A stretch of 64,000 bases of DNA, taken from the NCBI RefSeq assembly GCF_039621855.1, contig NZ_CP155071.1, forward strand, positions 4,650,001 through 4,714,000, written 5' to 3'. The notes below the pieces were generated by a model. The model saw only the letters and a program-made list of their open reading frames with translations, did not search any database and was not told where the DNA came from. A program made the translations under genes and the position numbers. The stretch is from Erwinia sp. HDF1-3R. GTDB lineage: Bacteria; Pseudomonadota; Gammaproteobacteria; Enterobacterales; Enterobacteriaceae. Shown piece after piece: positions 9,233 through 18,361 of this stretch (its first letter is position 1; each line of letters starts with the position of its first letter).

Positions 9233-10135
9233 CTACTGCTTGAGTTTCGGGTCGAGGGCGTCACGCAAGCCGTCGCCCATCAGGTTAAATGCCAGAACCG
9301 TCAGCAGGATCGCGACACCGGGAAAGGTGACCACCCACCAGGCACTTTGCGCGTACTGCAACACGTCGGAGAGCATGGTGCCCCACTCCGGCGTCGGCGG
9401 CTGCGCACCCATTCCCAGAAAGCCCAGCGCGGCCATGTCGAGGATCGCGTTGGAGAAGCCCAGCGACGCCTGCACAATCAGCGGGGCGAGGCAGTTAGGC
9501 AGAATATTGATAAACATCTGGCGTATCGCACCTGCGCCCGCCACGTTAGAGGCGGTAACGTAGTCGCGATTGACCTCCACCATCACCGCCGCGCGGGTCA
9601 GACGGATATAGTGCGGCAGCGCCACAAACGTCAGCGCGATGGAGGCGTTGACGATCGACGGGCCAAAAATCGCCACCAGCACCAGCGCCAGAAGCAGGCT
9701 GGGCAGCGCGAGCATAATATCGACCAGGCGCATGATAATGGCATCGGTGACGCCACCGATATAGCCCGCAATCAGGCCAAAAATCACCCCGAAGATCAGC
9801 GACAGCACCACCACCAGACAGCCCACCAGCAGCGACAGCCGTGCGCCGTACATCAGGCGGGAGAGCACGTCACGACCGACGTCGTCGGTGCCAAGAATAT
9901 AGTGCCAGCTGCCGCCCGCCTGCCAGACCGGCGGATGCAGCAGCGCGTCGCGGAACTGCTCCGAGGGGGTATGGGGCGCAAGCACGCTGGCGAAAATGGC
10001 GATAAGAAACATGATAACCACGTAAACCAGGCCCACGACGGCACCTTTATTACGCTTAAAGTAGTGCCAGAACTCCTGCGGAGGAGTCATAGGCGTGGGT
10101 GCAGCGGGTACGCTGCCCGGATCGATAATTGACAT
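9233..10135 (-). CDS. dppC: Dipeptide ABC transporter permease DppC
   Basis: Inner-membrane channel subunit, 300 residues as in E. coli. The N-terminal cytoplasmic tail is followed by about six membrane helices; the first carries VGLVYVVIMFLIAIFASVLAP. The conserved permease loop (EAA-like) that contacts the ATPases is at VMVEVNRDYVTASNVAGAG. A TPEWG segment typical of OppC/DppC lies in the second half. It is 9 bases from both dppB and dppD. Confidence 0.96.
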   Translation of the reverse strand: MSIIDPGSVPAAPTPMTPPQEFWHYFKRNKGAVVGLVYVVIMFLIAIFASVLAPHTPSEQFRDALLHPPVWQAGGSWHYILGTDDVGRDVLSRLMYGARLSLLVGCLVVVLSLIFGVIFGLIAGYIGGVTDAIIMRLVDIMLALPSLLLALVLVAIFGPSIVNASIALTFVALPHYIRLTRAAVMVEVNRDYVTASNVAGAGAIRQMFINILPNCLAPLIVQASLGFSNAILDMAALGFLGMGAQPPTPEWGTMLSDVLQYAQSAWWVVTFPGVAILLTVLAFNLMGDGLRDALDPKLKQ

Positions 10136-10144
10136 CCTGGCCCC

Positions 10145-11164
10145 CTATTTCCTGTGACGAATGCGCGGGTTAACCACGCCGTAAAGCACATCAACCAGCA
10201 GGTTGACCAGAATAATCAGCGTCGCCACCATCAGTACGCCCCCCTGTACAACCGGGTAGTCGCGGCGCTGGAGCGCATCGATCAGCCAGCGACCCAGCCC
10301 TGGCCAGGAGAAAATCGTTTCGGTCAGGATGGCGCCTGCCAGCAGCGTACCCACCTGCAGACCGATGACGGTGACCACGGGCAGCATCGCGTTGCGCAGG
10401 GCGTGTACCACGATGACCCGCATCGGGGTCAGCCCCTTGGCACGTGCGGTACGAATATAGTCCTCCCCCAACACCTCCAGCATGGCCGAGCGCGTCATGC
10501 GCACGATGACCGCCAGCGGAATGGTGCCGAGCACAATGGCCGGCAGGATCATATGCATAACGGCGTCTTTGAAATCCCCGGCCTCGCCCCAGAAAAGGGT
10601 GTCGATCAGCATAAAACCGGTAAGCGGTTTACTGTCGTCCAGGAAGACCGTGTCACCAACTCGCCCGGATACTGGCGTCAGGTTGAGCTGCACCGAGACC
10701 AGCATAATCAGCATCATTCCCCACCAGAATATCGGCATGGAGTAGCCGGTCAGGGAGATGCCAACGGCGGTGTGATCGAAAATGGAGCCGCGTTTTACCG
10801 CCGCCAGCACGCCCACCGGGATCCCCACCGCCACGGCAAACAGCATGGCGCAGATACCCAGCTCAAGGGTCGCCTTGAAGCGTGGAACGAATTCCTGCCA
10901 GACGGGGATACGACTTTTCAGGGAGATGCCCAGATCGCCATGGAGCACGCCATAGACGTAGGAGACATATTGCTGCCACAGCGGCTTATCCAGACCCATC
11001 TGGGCCATAAGCTGCGCGTGACGTTCCGCAGACATTCCGCGCTCGCCTGCCATAATTAGCACCGGATCGCCGGGGATCATATGGACAAACGCGAAGGTTA
11101 ACAGGGTGATGCCAATAAACGTTGGGATGACAAGTCCCAAACGTCGGAGTATGAACTGAAGCAT
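10145..11164 (-). CDS. dppB: Dipeptide ABC transporter permease DppB
   Basis: The other channel subunit; its start MLQFILRRLGLVIPTF is the same as in E. coli DppB and gives 339 residues, so an open extension of ten codons is ignored. Six membrane helices, the OppB-family N-terminal motif IPGDP and the EAA-like loop LGEDYIRTARAKGL are visible. It is separated from dppA by about 200 bases with two GC-rich hairpins, which probably set the high ratio of binding protein to membrane parts. Confidence 0.97.
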   Translation of the reverse strand: MLQFILRRLGLVIPTFIGITLLTFAFVHMIPGDPVLIMAGERGMSAERHAQLMAQMGLDKPLWQQYVSYVYGVLHGDLGISLKSRIPVWQEFVPRFKATLELGICAMLFAVAVGIPVGVLAAVKRGSIFDHTAVGISLTGYSMPIFWWGMMLIMLVSVQLNLTPVSGRVGDTVFLDDSKPLTGFMLIDTLFWGEAGDFKDAVMHMILPAIVLGTIPLAVIVRMTRSAMLEVLGEDYIRTARAKGLTPMRVIVVHALRNAMLPVVTVIGLQVGTLLAGAILTETIFSWPGLGRWLIDALQRRDYPVVQGGVLMVATLIILVNLLVDVLYGVVNPRIRHRK

Positions 11165-11303
11165 AATAACTCTCACCAGTTCCCACCGACTCATGGCCGG
11201 AGGGATTATATTTGCTCACATCCAGCGGCGGGGTAAACCTCACCGCAACGTCCCGCAGGACGCCTTTACCATTTTTGCTTCCGAGCGATACAGCAATGGA
11301 ATT

Positions 11304-11356
11304 GGGCCGACAGGCGCGGCCCTTAAGCGTTCAGGAACCAGGCCGGCGGACCGGCC
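11304..11356 (-). promoter_or_regulatory. dppA-dppB intergenic hairpins (mRNA stabiliser/attenuator)
   Basis: Two GC-rich inverted repeats follow the dppA stop: GGCCGG-CGGA-CCGGCC (11341-11356, perfect, 4-base loop) and GGGCC-N9-GGCCC (11304-11322). No U-run follows either, so they are more likely to protect the abundant dppA message from 3' decay than to terminate fully. Confidence 0.6.
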
Positions 11357-11362
11357 CAACCT

Positions 11363-12973
11363 TTATTCCTGAATATCGACGTTCTCGAAGTGATGTTTAC
11401 CGAGTGGATCGACCACGTAGCCGGAGACTTTTTTGCTGACCGGCTCGTACACCGTTGAGTGCGCGATAATCAGCGCCGGTGCCTGGTCATGCATCACAAC
11501 CTGCGCCTGCTTGTAATACTCGATGCGCTTGTTGTGATCGGCCTCGGCACGGGCTGGCTGAATCTGGTCTTCAAAGGGTTTGTAGCACCAGCGGGAGTAG
11601 TTAGAACCATCCTTCGCCGCCGCACAGCTGAACAGGGTGGCGAAGAAGTTATCCGGATCCCCATTATCCCCGGTCCAGCCCATCATCACGGTCTGGTGTT
11701 CACCGGCCTTGGCGCGCTTCAGATACTCGCCCCACTCGTAGGTGACGATTTTGGCCTTAACGCCCATTTTCGCCCAGTCGTTCTGAATCATCTCGGCCAT
11801 ACGGCGGGCGTTCGGGTTATACGGGCGCTGCACCGGCATCGCCCACAGGTCGATGGAGAAGCCGTCTGGCATCCCGGCCTCTTTCAGCAGCGCTTTCGCT
11901 TTGGCCGGATCGTACGCGTAATCCTGCACCGCATCGTTATAGCTCCACATGGTAGGCGGGATCAGATTTTTAGCGGTCTGCCCTGCTCCCTGATACACCG
12001 CATCAATAATCGCCTGCTTGTTGACGGCGGTAATCAGCGCCTGGCGCACCTTCAGGTTATCCAGCGGTTTTTTCTCGGTATTGAACGCCAGATAGCCGAC
12101 GTTCAACCCTGGCATCTGCATCAGGTTGATATTTTTATCTTCCTTCATGCGGGCAATATCCGCTGGATTAGGGTACGGCATGATCTGGCATTCACCCTTC
12201 TGCAGCTTGGCATAGCGCACCGACGCATCCGGGGTAATGGAGAACACCAGCCGGTCGATTTTTGGCTTAGTGCCCCAGTATTGATCGAAAGCCTTGTAGA
12301 GAATGCGGGAGTCTTTCTGATATTGCAGCAGCTGGAACGGGCCGGTGCCGACCGGGTTGAGGTCAATTTTTTCCGGGGTGCCCGCTTTCAGCATATTGTC
12401 CGCGTACTCCGCTGACAAGATTGAGGCGAAGTCCATGCCCAGATCGGCAAGGAGCGGCGACTCAGCGCGGTTCAGGACGAAGCGTACGGTGTTGTCATCC
12501 ACCTTCTCGACTTTGCTGATGAGTTTAGGCATGTCCATGCCGTCAAAATATTCGTAATTACCACCGGAGACGCCGTGATATTTGTTGTTTTTATCCAGCT
12601 GGCGCTCAAAGGAGAACACCACGTCGTCAGCGTTGAAGTCACGGGTGGGTTTAAAGTCTTTGGTGGTTTGCCACTTCACGCCTTTACGCAGATGGAAGGT
12701 ATAGGTTTTGCCATCCTCGCTGATATCCCACTTTTCCGCCAGGCCCGGCACAAGTTCAGTCGTGCCGGTTTTGAATTCGACCAGGCGGTTATAGATTGGA
12801 ACAGAACTGGCGTCATAGGTCGTGCCGGAGGTAAACAGCTGCGGGTTGAAGCCTTCAGGAGACCCTTCTGAACAGTAAACCAGGGTCTTAGCCTGCACGC
12901 CAGCGGCAACGGTCAGAGCGATAAGACTCAGACCGACCTTCAGCATCCCTCTCTTAGACGGGGAATTACTCAT
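11363..12973 (-). CDS. dppA: Periplasmic dipeptide-binding protein DppA
   Basis: Captures di- and tripeptides in the periplasm and delivers them to DppBC; in E. coli it also serves peptide chemotaxis through Tap and haem uptake. The start MSNSPSKRGMLKVGLSLIAL gives 536 residues (E. coli 535) and a signal peptide cleaved after GVQA. The mature start KTLVYCSEGSPEGFNPQLF is characteristic of DppA, and the SBP_bac_5 fold continues to the end. A good ribosome site (CTGGAG) precedes this start; the longer open frame upstream is leader. The CA-rich leader just before it matches the usual GcvB target. Confidence 0.97.
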   Translation of the reverse strand: MSNSPSKRGMLKVGLSLIALTVAAGVQAKTLVYCSEGSPEGFNPQLFTSGTTYDASSVPIYNRLVEFKTGTTELVPGLAEKWDISEDGKTYTFHLRKGVKWQTTKDFKPTRDFNADDVVFSFERQLDKNNKYHGVSGGNYEYFDGMDMPKLISKVEKVDDNTVRFVLNRAESPLLADLGMDFASILSAEYADNMLKAGTPEKIDLNPVGTGPFQLLQYQKDSRILYKAFDQYWGTKPKIDRLVFSITPDASVRYAKLQKGECQIMPYPNPADIARMKEDKNINLMQMPGLNVGYLAFNTEKKPLDNLKVRQALITAVNKQAIIDAVYQGAGQTAKNLIPPTMWSYNDAVQDYAYDPAKAKALLKEAGMPDGFSIDLWAMPVQRPYNPNARRMAEMIQNDWAKMGVKAKIVTYEWGEYLKRAKAGEHQTVMMGWTGDNGDPDNFFATLFSCAAAKDGSNYSRWCYKPFEDQIQPARAEADHNKRIEYYKQAQVVMHDQAPALIIAHSTVYEPVSKKVSGYVVDPLGKHHFENVDIQE

Positions 12974-12980
12974 GCTTTTG

Positions 12981-13010
12981 CTCCAGTAGTGATGTGGTGT
13001 TGTGTGCTTA
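12981..13010 (-). promoter_or_regulatory. dppA ribosome site with CA-rich GcvB-type target
   Basis: Read on the minus strand, the bases before the dppA ATG are AAGCACACAACACCACATCA, then CTACTGGAG and the start. In E. coli and Salmonella the sRNA GcvB uses its GU-rich R1 loop to pair with exactly this kind of CA-rich leader on dppA. Composition and position next to the ribosome site fit; pairing itself is inferred. Confidence 0.6.
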
Positions 13011-13545
13011 TCGCCTGCCTGTTTTTTATTGAATATGGCATGGCGCGGTGCCTGTCGGCCCAGATGAGATGAAACCGGATGGGGGACGCTGAAGCAGGAA
13101 ACACTATCAGACAAATCTGCATCCTTTTTCACTCAGGCTTCAATTTGTCAACAGTTACAGGGAACGTCAATACAACCCTCAGGTATTTACACAGAGTGTG
13201 AGTAAGTGCAAGCAAATATAAAAAAAAGCATTCTGATAGAAATGTAGCGCAATACCCTGGCTAACGGCGCTCAGACAGGCCAAAGTGGGGGAAGCCTGTC
13301 GCGGTGCCAGCACGTTTCACCGTAAAATAACCTTTAAAAAAAACCATGAATTGGCTCTTTTATGAACGATAACCTTTCCTTATGGCTCAGCGGGCAGCTA
13401 AATATGCTGCAACATCGGTTCAGGAAATGATCAACAATCCATTAACGCGGGTTCGGGCAACGCAGCGCAAATTAAGTGCGGGCAGGAGGCGAGTGGCTGA
13501 TGCCCACCCGCCCTGATGATACGGACGACGTTAATTAGCGCCCGC
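13011..13545. other. Intergenic region upstream of dppA
   Basis: About 530 bases with no credible gene. The dppA promoter should be here, probably near the TTGACG/TTGACA-like stretches at 13145-13175 on the minus strand, but I cannot pick one pair. Close to eptB there is an imperfect stem (GGCGGGTGG with CCACTCGCC, about 13488-13512, minus strand) that may end eptB transcription. The rest is AT-rich spacer. Confidence 0.4.
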
Positions 13546-15264
13546 TTAGGATCCCGCAGTGGTCGCCTGGGGCTTATTTTCAGCGGGTGCAGCTGTGCCA
13601 GGGGCAGCACACCAGTTATTGCTCTGTTTTATGCCACCATCCGGCGAGGTATAGCCCAGACAGCCCATAATGGTGTCGAATAGCTCAACCTGGCGATGCG
13701 TTTTCCCGGCGCGCTGCTGGGCCTGGAGACGCTCAAAGGCATGCTGATTATTGCCATCGGCCAGATACTTGTCGGATGCCCAAACAATCATCGGCACGCG
13801 AAACTGCTCCGGCGGCGCCATATTTCGCGGTGTGCCGTGCAGATGCATATTTTCACTGATGGATTCGCCGTGGTCGGCAGCATAGAAGATAATGGCTTTT
13901 TTGTCCCGTAGCCGGTCGATAACGCTATCCAGAACGGTATCCGTGTAGAGCACGGAGTTGTCGAAAGCGTTGATCAGCATCGCTTTACTACAGGTTTCAT
14001 CCACGCCCATGCACTCAGGCTGATAACGGGCGAACTCACGTGGATAACGCTGGGAATAGAGGTAGTGTGAGCCTTTGGTGTGTAAAACCACCAGATGCTT
14101 ACCCCGTGGATGGCGGTCAAGGGATTTTTGCAGCTCCGGCACCAGCAGCATATCGTCTACCGACTTGCCCTGGTTCTGCTTTTCAGAACCGATCTGCTCA
14201 CGGAATGCAAAGTTATCCGCATTGGTGTTGTTGTAAAACCACACTTCACTCTGCATGGCGAACAGTTCAGAGCTGAACCCCAGTTCCTTCAGCACGGCAA
14301 AAATGTTTTGTTCCTTCAGCGTCCTGCCCGGCCCCTCTTCCGTTCCCCCCTCACGCACAAACATACAGCGCAGGGAGAGCTTCGTCGCGGTATCGCAGGA
14401 CTCGCCACGGAAGGCAACGAGGTTTTTCTCCTTCGACAGCTTCGGCGTGGTGTCGCGATCGTAGCCCAGCATGCCCATATGATCCCAGCGGGTGGTTTCA
14501 CCTATCACAAAGACCACGTAGGTATCATCCAGTCCGGCGGGTGCCACCCAGGTGAATTTCTTCGCCGGGTCGAGCAGGTCCTTACTATCCATTTTCTCAT
14601 CAAAGCTGGTATAGGCAAACAGCCCCAGCGCGCTGAGCCAGTTTGACGGCAGATAAGAGTGCGCCACCACGCCGCCGTAGCTCGGCAGATCGATATTGGT
14701 CAGTTTTTCATTAATGTTTTGCTGCTTATCGAAATAGCGGATAGGCAGCCATACCAGCGCGACGGCCAGCAGCAGCGTAAGCAGCGGAACAAGTCGCCGC
14801 CCGCGCGTCTGGAGCTGTTCGAGCAGCGTAAAGCGCAGCGCGTTTCGCCAGATCATCAGCAGGGGCAGCGCGCTGACCAGCACCATCCACAGCATAAAGT
14901 GGTAGCCGATCACCTCTTTTGACAGGTCGGTATCGGTGGTCATGACCGATGCGACAATGCCATAGCCGATAACGACATTGAAGAAACTCATATAATAGCT
15001 GGACGCTACGGATATCAGCAGCAGCGCGCTGGCCGTAAGCCGCCAGAAGAGCCGGCCACCCAGCGAGAGCAGGCGCAGCAGAAAAAATGTCAGCAGGACG
15101 ATCGCCGCGACTTCGGCGAGGGCCGACAGCCACTGGGAGGCTTTAAAATGGGCCAGAAACGGGTCAAATCGACGGTAAAACACCGATAGATTAAGAAATA
15201 TACCGATGTAAAAGGCCAGCAGAAGCGAGAGCTTTTGCTGCGTAAGTAACTTTATATAATTCAT
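13546..15264 (-). CDS. eptB: Kdo2-lipid A phosphoethanolamine 7''-transferase EptB
   Basis: Adds phosphoethanolamine to the outer Kdo of LPS, lowering surface charge and polymyxin sensitivity. The 572 residues closely follow E. coli EptB from the start (MNYIKLLTQQKLSLLLAFYI). Five membrane helices occupy residues 1-170. The periplasmic alkaline-phosphatase-like domain has the nucleophile motif IGETTRWDHMG, then LHTKGSH and AADHGES for the Zn site. Its position next to dppA is also that of E. coli. In E. coli it is controlled by sigmaE and by the sRNA MgrR; I cannot confirm an MgrR site here. Confidence 0.96.
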   Translation of the reverse strand: MNYIKLLTQQKLSLLLAFYIGIFLNLSVFYRRFDPFLAHFKASQWLSALAEVAAIVLLTFFLLRLLSLGGRLFWRLTASALLLISVASSYYMSFFNVVIGYGIVASVMTTDTDLSKEVIGYHFMLWMVLVSALPLLMIWRNALRFTLLEQLQTRGRRLVPLLTLLLAVALVWLPIRYFDKQQNINEKLTNIDLPSYGGVVAHSYLPSNWLSALGLFAYTSFDEKMDSKDLLDPAKKFTWVAPAGLDDTYVVFVIGETTRWDHMGMLGYDRDTTPKLSKEKNLVAFRGESCDTATKLSLRCMFVREGGTEEGPGRTLKEQNIFAVLKELGFSSELFAMQSEVWFYNNTNADNFAFREQIGSEKQNQGKSVDDMLLVPELQKSLDRHPRGKHLVVLHTKGSHYLYSQRYPREFARYQPECMGVDETCSKAMLINAFDNSVLYTDTVLDSVIDRLRDKKAIIFYAADHGESISENMHLHGTPRNMAPPEQFRVPMIVWASDKYLADGNNQHAFERLQAQQRAGKTHRQVELFDTIMGCLGYTSPDGGIKQSNNWCAAPGTAAPAENKPQATTAGS

Positions 15265-15591
15265 TAAACTTTTTTTCCTGGCGTAACCTAAACAGTTCTT
15301 AAACGATAATCAGACCAGCGCATTACAACAGAGTTCGACTGCCGGGTCGATAAACCTCTGGCCGCAGAGTAGTCTGCTGGCGCCGGGCAGGCACGCCGGG
15401 ATCTTGTTAGAAACTACCAGGAAGAGATGAAGTATTTTGATGCAATGCTGCCGCAATAACGACAACAGACGCATCTTTTTGGTGATGGCGCTCTACTGCT
15501 TCCGGCACACTGCACCCTCGTAATAATGGCTTGCTCTATCTTAAAAGCGATCGGGAGATGACAGAGACTCACCCGGTTCCAGACCCGCCCT
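15265..15591. other. Intergenic region upstream of eptB
   Basis: No gene supported. It carries the eptB promoter and leader (AGGAAAAAAAG before the ATG). Short GC-rich repeats lie near 15376-15402, without a T-run. Open frames on the minus strand here continue into the molybdoenzyme gene in the wrong phase and are chance. Confidence 0.4.
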
Positions 15592-16347
15592 TTAAATGCC
15601 GCTAAAGCCGTTGTAGCCCTGGTCTTCCCAGTAGCCGCCGGGGTTATCGTTGGTGACAAAGATCGCCGCGATATGTTTGGCATTCTTGAAGCCGAGCTTG
15701 GTGGGTACGCGCAGGCGCAGCGGATAGCCAAAATCGGGTGGCAGGGGTTTTTTATCAAAATCGAGCGCAAGGATGGTCTGCGGATGCAGCGCGGTCGCCA
15801 TATCCAGACTGGAATAGTAGCGATCATCGCATTTAAAACCGACGTATTTTGCCGTCAAATCGGCACCGATGTGCTGCAGAAAGATTTTCAGCGGTACGCC
15901 GCTCCACTGACCAATGGCGCTCCAGCCTTCAATACAGATCAGGCGGGTTATCTGCCCGGTTTGCGGCAGACGCTGCAACTGCTCCAGCGTCCAGGGCGCT
16001 TTCTTTTCAACTTTACCGGACACTTCCAGGCGATAGTCGGCAATATCAATGTCAGGTACGTTATATTCGGGATAATACGCGTTGAAGCGGAAAGGGCGGG
16101 TAATCTGGGATTCGCTGTAAGTTTGCGCCAGCCTGCTGCCGCTGAACAGCCAGGCCTGAACCCGGTCGTTCCAGCGTGACATCGCCCACAGCACCTTATC
16201 CACCTGGTCACCGTCCTGAAGATTACAGCCGGTCAGCATGGAAACGGCGCCCAGCGTCAGGCCGGAGCGGATCAGCAGACGGCGCTCGAGATTCACCAGC
16301 TTTTTGCGCTGGTCCGGCTCAAGAATTAATTTTGGTTTTTCACTCAT
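15592..16347 (-). CDS. Molybdopterin-dependent oxidoreductase, YedY/sulfite-oxidase fold
   Basis: 251 residues with a twin-arginine-like leader (ERRLLIRSGLTLGAVSMLTGC), so it is probably exported folded by Tat; the LTGC could also act as a lipobox. The body is the single oxidoreductase molybdopterin-binding domain. ICIEGWSAIGQWSGVPL holds the cysteine that ligates molybdenum in the sulfite oxidase/MsrP family. YPLRLRVPTKLGFKNAKHI is the conserved cofactor-pocket segment. It overlaps the cytochrome b gene by 8 bases, which suggests electron transfer between quinol and this enzyme, as in MsrPQ. However, the membrane partner is cytochrome b561-like, not MsrQ, so the substrate is open. Confidence 0.85.
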   Translation of the reverse strand: MSEKPKLILEPDQRKKLVNLERRLLIRSGLTLGAVSMLTGCNLQDGDQVDKVLWAMSRWNDRVQAWLFSGSRLAQTYSESQITRPFRFNAYYPEYNVPDIDIADYRLEVSGKVEKKAPWTLEQLQRLPQTGQITRLICIEGWSAIGQWSGVPLKIFLQHIGADLTAKYVGFKCDDRYYSSLDMATALHPQTILALDFDKKPLPPDFGYPLRLRVPTKLGFKNAKHIAAIFVTNDNPGGYWEDQGYNGFSGI

Positions 16348-16960
16348 CGCCCGACCCCTCCCCGCGCCCGCCGGTAATCATCGCCGGCAGCGTTTTCGGC
16401 ACCAGCAGTACCATAACCACATGAACCACCACGAACAGCATCAGGCCGCTCATGGCAAAAAAATGGACGTAACGCGCAGTATCGAAGCCACCGAACAGCG
16501 CCACCAGCCAGCTTAGCTGCACAGGTTTCCATATCGACAGACCCGAGAGCACCAGCAGCGCGCCCAGCAGGATCACCGCGACATAGAGGAGCTTCTGCAC
16601 GGCATTGTACTTACCCTGCTGATGCGGAAGTTTGAAACGCAGGGCCAGACCGACTTCACTCATCGCCAGGGTAAGAGAAAGCGGGAAAAAGCGCTTTTTG
16701 AAGTGACCACTCACTACGCCCCAAATCAGGTAAAAAAGGGCGTTGGCAAACAGCAGCCACATGACGGCCAGATGCCAGGCAATGTTGCCGCCCAGCCAGC
16801 CGCCCAGGGTCATCACTTTTGGGAAGGTGAAGCTGAAGAGCGGTGAGGCGTTATAGATGCCCCACCCGCTCATGACCATACCGACCATCACCATCACGTT
16901 CAGCCAGTGACACAGGCGTACCGGCCAGGGATGAACGCGTTTTCTGGTTAATTTCGGCAT
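16340..16960 (-). CDS. Cytochrome b561-type membrane subunit
   Basis: 206 residues with four membrane helices and histidines suited to two b-haems: HPWPVRLCHWLN in helix 1, IAWHLAVMW in helix 2, and YVHFFAMSGLMLFVVVHVVMV in helix 4. This is the cytochrome b561/Ni-hydrogenase b-subunit pattern. The C-terminal tail is short and cytoplasmic. It lies directly before, and overlaps, the molybdoenzyme gene, so it probably exchanges electrons between that periplasmic enzyme and the quinone pool. No family-specific name can be given. Confidence 0.85.
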   Translation of the reverse strand: MPKLTRKRVHPWPVRLCHWLNVMVMVGMVMSGWGIYNASPLFSFTFPKVMTLGGWLGGNIAWHLAVMWLLFANALFYLIWGVVSGHFKKRFFPLSLTLAMSEVGLALRFKLPHQQGKYNAVQKLLYVAVILLGALLVLSGLSIWKPVQLSWLVALFGGFDTARYVHFFAMSGLMLFVVVHVVMVLLVPKTLPAMITGGRGEGSGDE

Positions 16961-16972
16961 AATCGCTCCAAA

Positions 16973-17590
16973 TTACATCGGTGGCGTCAGGCCATCTTTA
17001 CCCACGGAGATGCCCCGTGCCACCAGGTTGCCCTGCGCGTCTTTGGTGCCAAACAGCACAACTTTGGTGCCCGCTTTCAGCAGGCTGCGGTTGCCCGGCT
17101 CAATCAGCACCACCGGTACATCGTCAGGCACGATGACCGTTTTTTCCTGGTCGTGAACCTTAACGGTCAGCGTACGGCCATTGCTGTTAACCAGCTTGCC
17201 GACGGTGCCGTTGGTCATGGTATTGATTTTGCCATCCGGGGATTCAAAGGGGTTAAATCCTTCGCCGCTGCCGCGCAGATCCGGGGCAAAAACGTGAACT
17301 TCCAGCGCTTTCAGCTCGCCGTTTGCCATAGGCACAGCGGCCGTACCGATATAGCTGTCGGCCTTGATATCACTCATCTGCGCTTTGCTGACGCTGTTGA
17401 CTTTGGTTTGATCGGTAACTTTTACATCCAGCTTCTCGCCCTGGCGGGTGGTTATCTGCACGGCAGAGTTGCTGACGGAATCAATGGTGCCGCGAGTGGG
17501 TTTAATGGTGGTGTCTGCCGCCAGCGTACTGCCGCTGACCAACAGAGAACCCAGCAGCAGAGCTGCAATACGAGACTTGATCATGTTCAT
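16973..17590 (-). CDS. Periplasmic DUF5666-like protein of the molybdoenzyme operon
   Basis: 205 residues: a clean signal peptide (SRIAALLLGSLLVSGSTLAA), then repeated small beta-domains of the kind VKVTDQTKVNSVSKAQMSDI and TVKVHDQEKTVIVPDDV. This fits the DUF5666/OB-like family as I remember it. No catalytic residue or metal motif is obvious. It is 12 bases before the cytochrome b gene, so it should be the first gene of a three-gene operon. Function is unknown; a periplasmic accessory or substrate-related protein is a reasonable inference. Confidence 0.7.
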   Translation of the reverse strand: MNMIKSRIAALLLGSLLVSGSTLAADTTIKPTRGTIDSVSNSAVQITTRQGEKLDVKVTDQTKVNSVSKAQMSDIKADSYIGTAAVPMANGELKALEVHVFAPDLRGSGEGFNPFESPDGKINTMTNGTVGKLVNSNGRTLTVKVHDQEKTVIVPDDVPVVLIEPGNRSLLKAGTKVVLFGTKDAQGNLVARGISVGKDGLTPPM

Positions 17591-17739
17591 CTCCTGAACG
17601 AGTTGGAAACCGTGTTTTAACGCGTTTGCCCGTTAAGTCTGGTCGGGCTGAGTAAATAAACGAGGAGAAAAAGAAAAGAATTATGTTAAAGAAAGTAACG
17701 ATACAGGGCAGCAGACGCTGCCCTGGTAAGCACTAACTA

Positions 17740-18168
17740 TCAGTTGATGATATTCAGCGTCACGTCAATATTGCCGCGGGTGGCATTAGAGTAAGGGCAA
17801 ACAATATGCGCAGCGTCGACCAGTTTCTTCGCCTCTGCTGCATCCATCCCTTCCAGATGAATGTTCAGTTTTGCTTCAATACCGAAGCCGGTTGGGATAG
17901 GACCAATACCGACTTCGCCCTCAATGAAGGCTTCTTTAGGCAGGGCAATTTTGTCGCGACCCGCAACAAATTTCATCGCGCCAAGGAAGCAGGCTGAGTA
18001 GCCCGCCGCGAACAGCTGCTCGGGGTTAGTGGCTTCTCCGCCCGCGCCGCCCATCTCTTTCGGCACACCCAGTTTTACATCCAGTACGTTGTCGGAAGAG
18101 GTAGCGCGGCCATCACGACCACCGGTGGCTTTTGCTTTTGCACGGTAAACGACTTTTTCTAAAGACAT
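17740..18168 (-). CDS. ohr: Organic hydroperoxide resistance thiol peroxidase Ohr
   Basis: Reduces organic and fatty-acid hydroperoxides with lipoylated partner proteins. 142 residues, the family length. The catalytic cysteine C60 lies in [10 protein letters not shown], the resolving cysteine C124 in [13 protein letters not shown], and the conserved Arg18 in GGRDGRA. Fold is OsmC/Ohr. The divergent-looking palindrome just upstream and the nearby ohrR gene (same strand, about 190 bases upstream) indicate control by OhrR. Ohr proper is chosen over OsmC because of the length and the PYSNATRGN motif. Confidence 0.95.
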   Translation of the reverse strand: MSLEKVVYRAKAKATGGRDGRATSSDNVLDVKLGVPKEMGGAGGEATNPEQLFAAGYSACFLGAMKFVAGRDKIALPKEAFIEGEVGIGPIPTGFGIEAKLNIHLEGMDAAEAKKLVDAAHIVCPYSNATRGNIDVTLNIIN

Positions 18169-18199
18169 GATAAAACTCCTGCGGGTTGGTATTTTATAT

Positions 18200-18224
18200 G
18201 TTGTGCGATTCTATCGCGCACGAT
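18200..18224 (-). promoter_or_regulatory. Candidate OhrR operator upstream of ohr
   Basis: A near-palindrome ATCGCGCACGAT (18213-18224) sits next to a second GTGCGAT arm (18203-18209), giving an imperfect inverted repeat GTGCGAT-TCT-ATCGCGCAC about 35 bases before the ohr start, embedded in AT-rich promoter-like DNA. Position fits an OhrR/MarR-family operator; the exact motif is not a textbook match. Confidence 0.45.
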
Positions 18225-18361
18225 TTATAAACCAGTTTTTACTATTATAGACCCGGATGGCGCATAACGCGCATCCCGTTGCCTCTCCTCCGTGGATCCG
18301 GGCCAGTACGCTAAACGCGTCATCTGGCCGACAGACTCAGGAGAGGGTTACACTTAGTACC

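Noticed and set aside
9227..10132. Plus-strand open frame (301 codons) over dppC
   Set aside because: Antisense shadow rich in His, Gln and Arg, typical of a reverse-read membrane protein gene.
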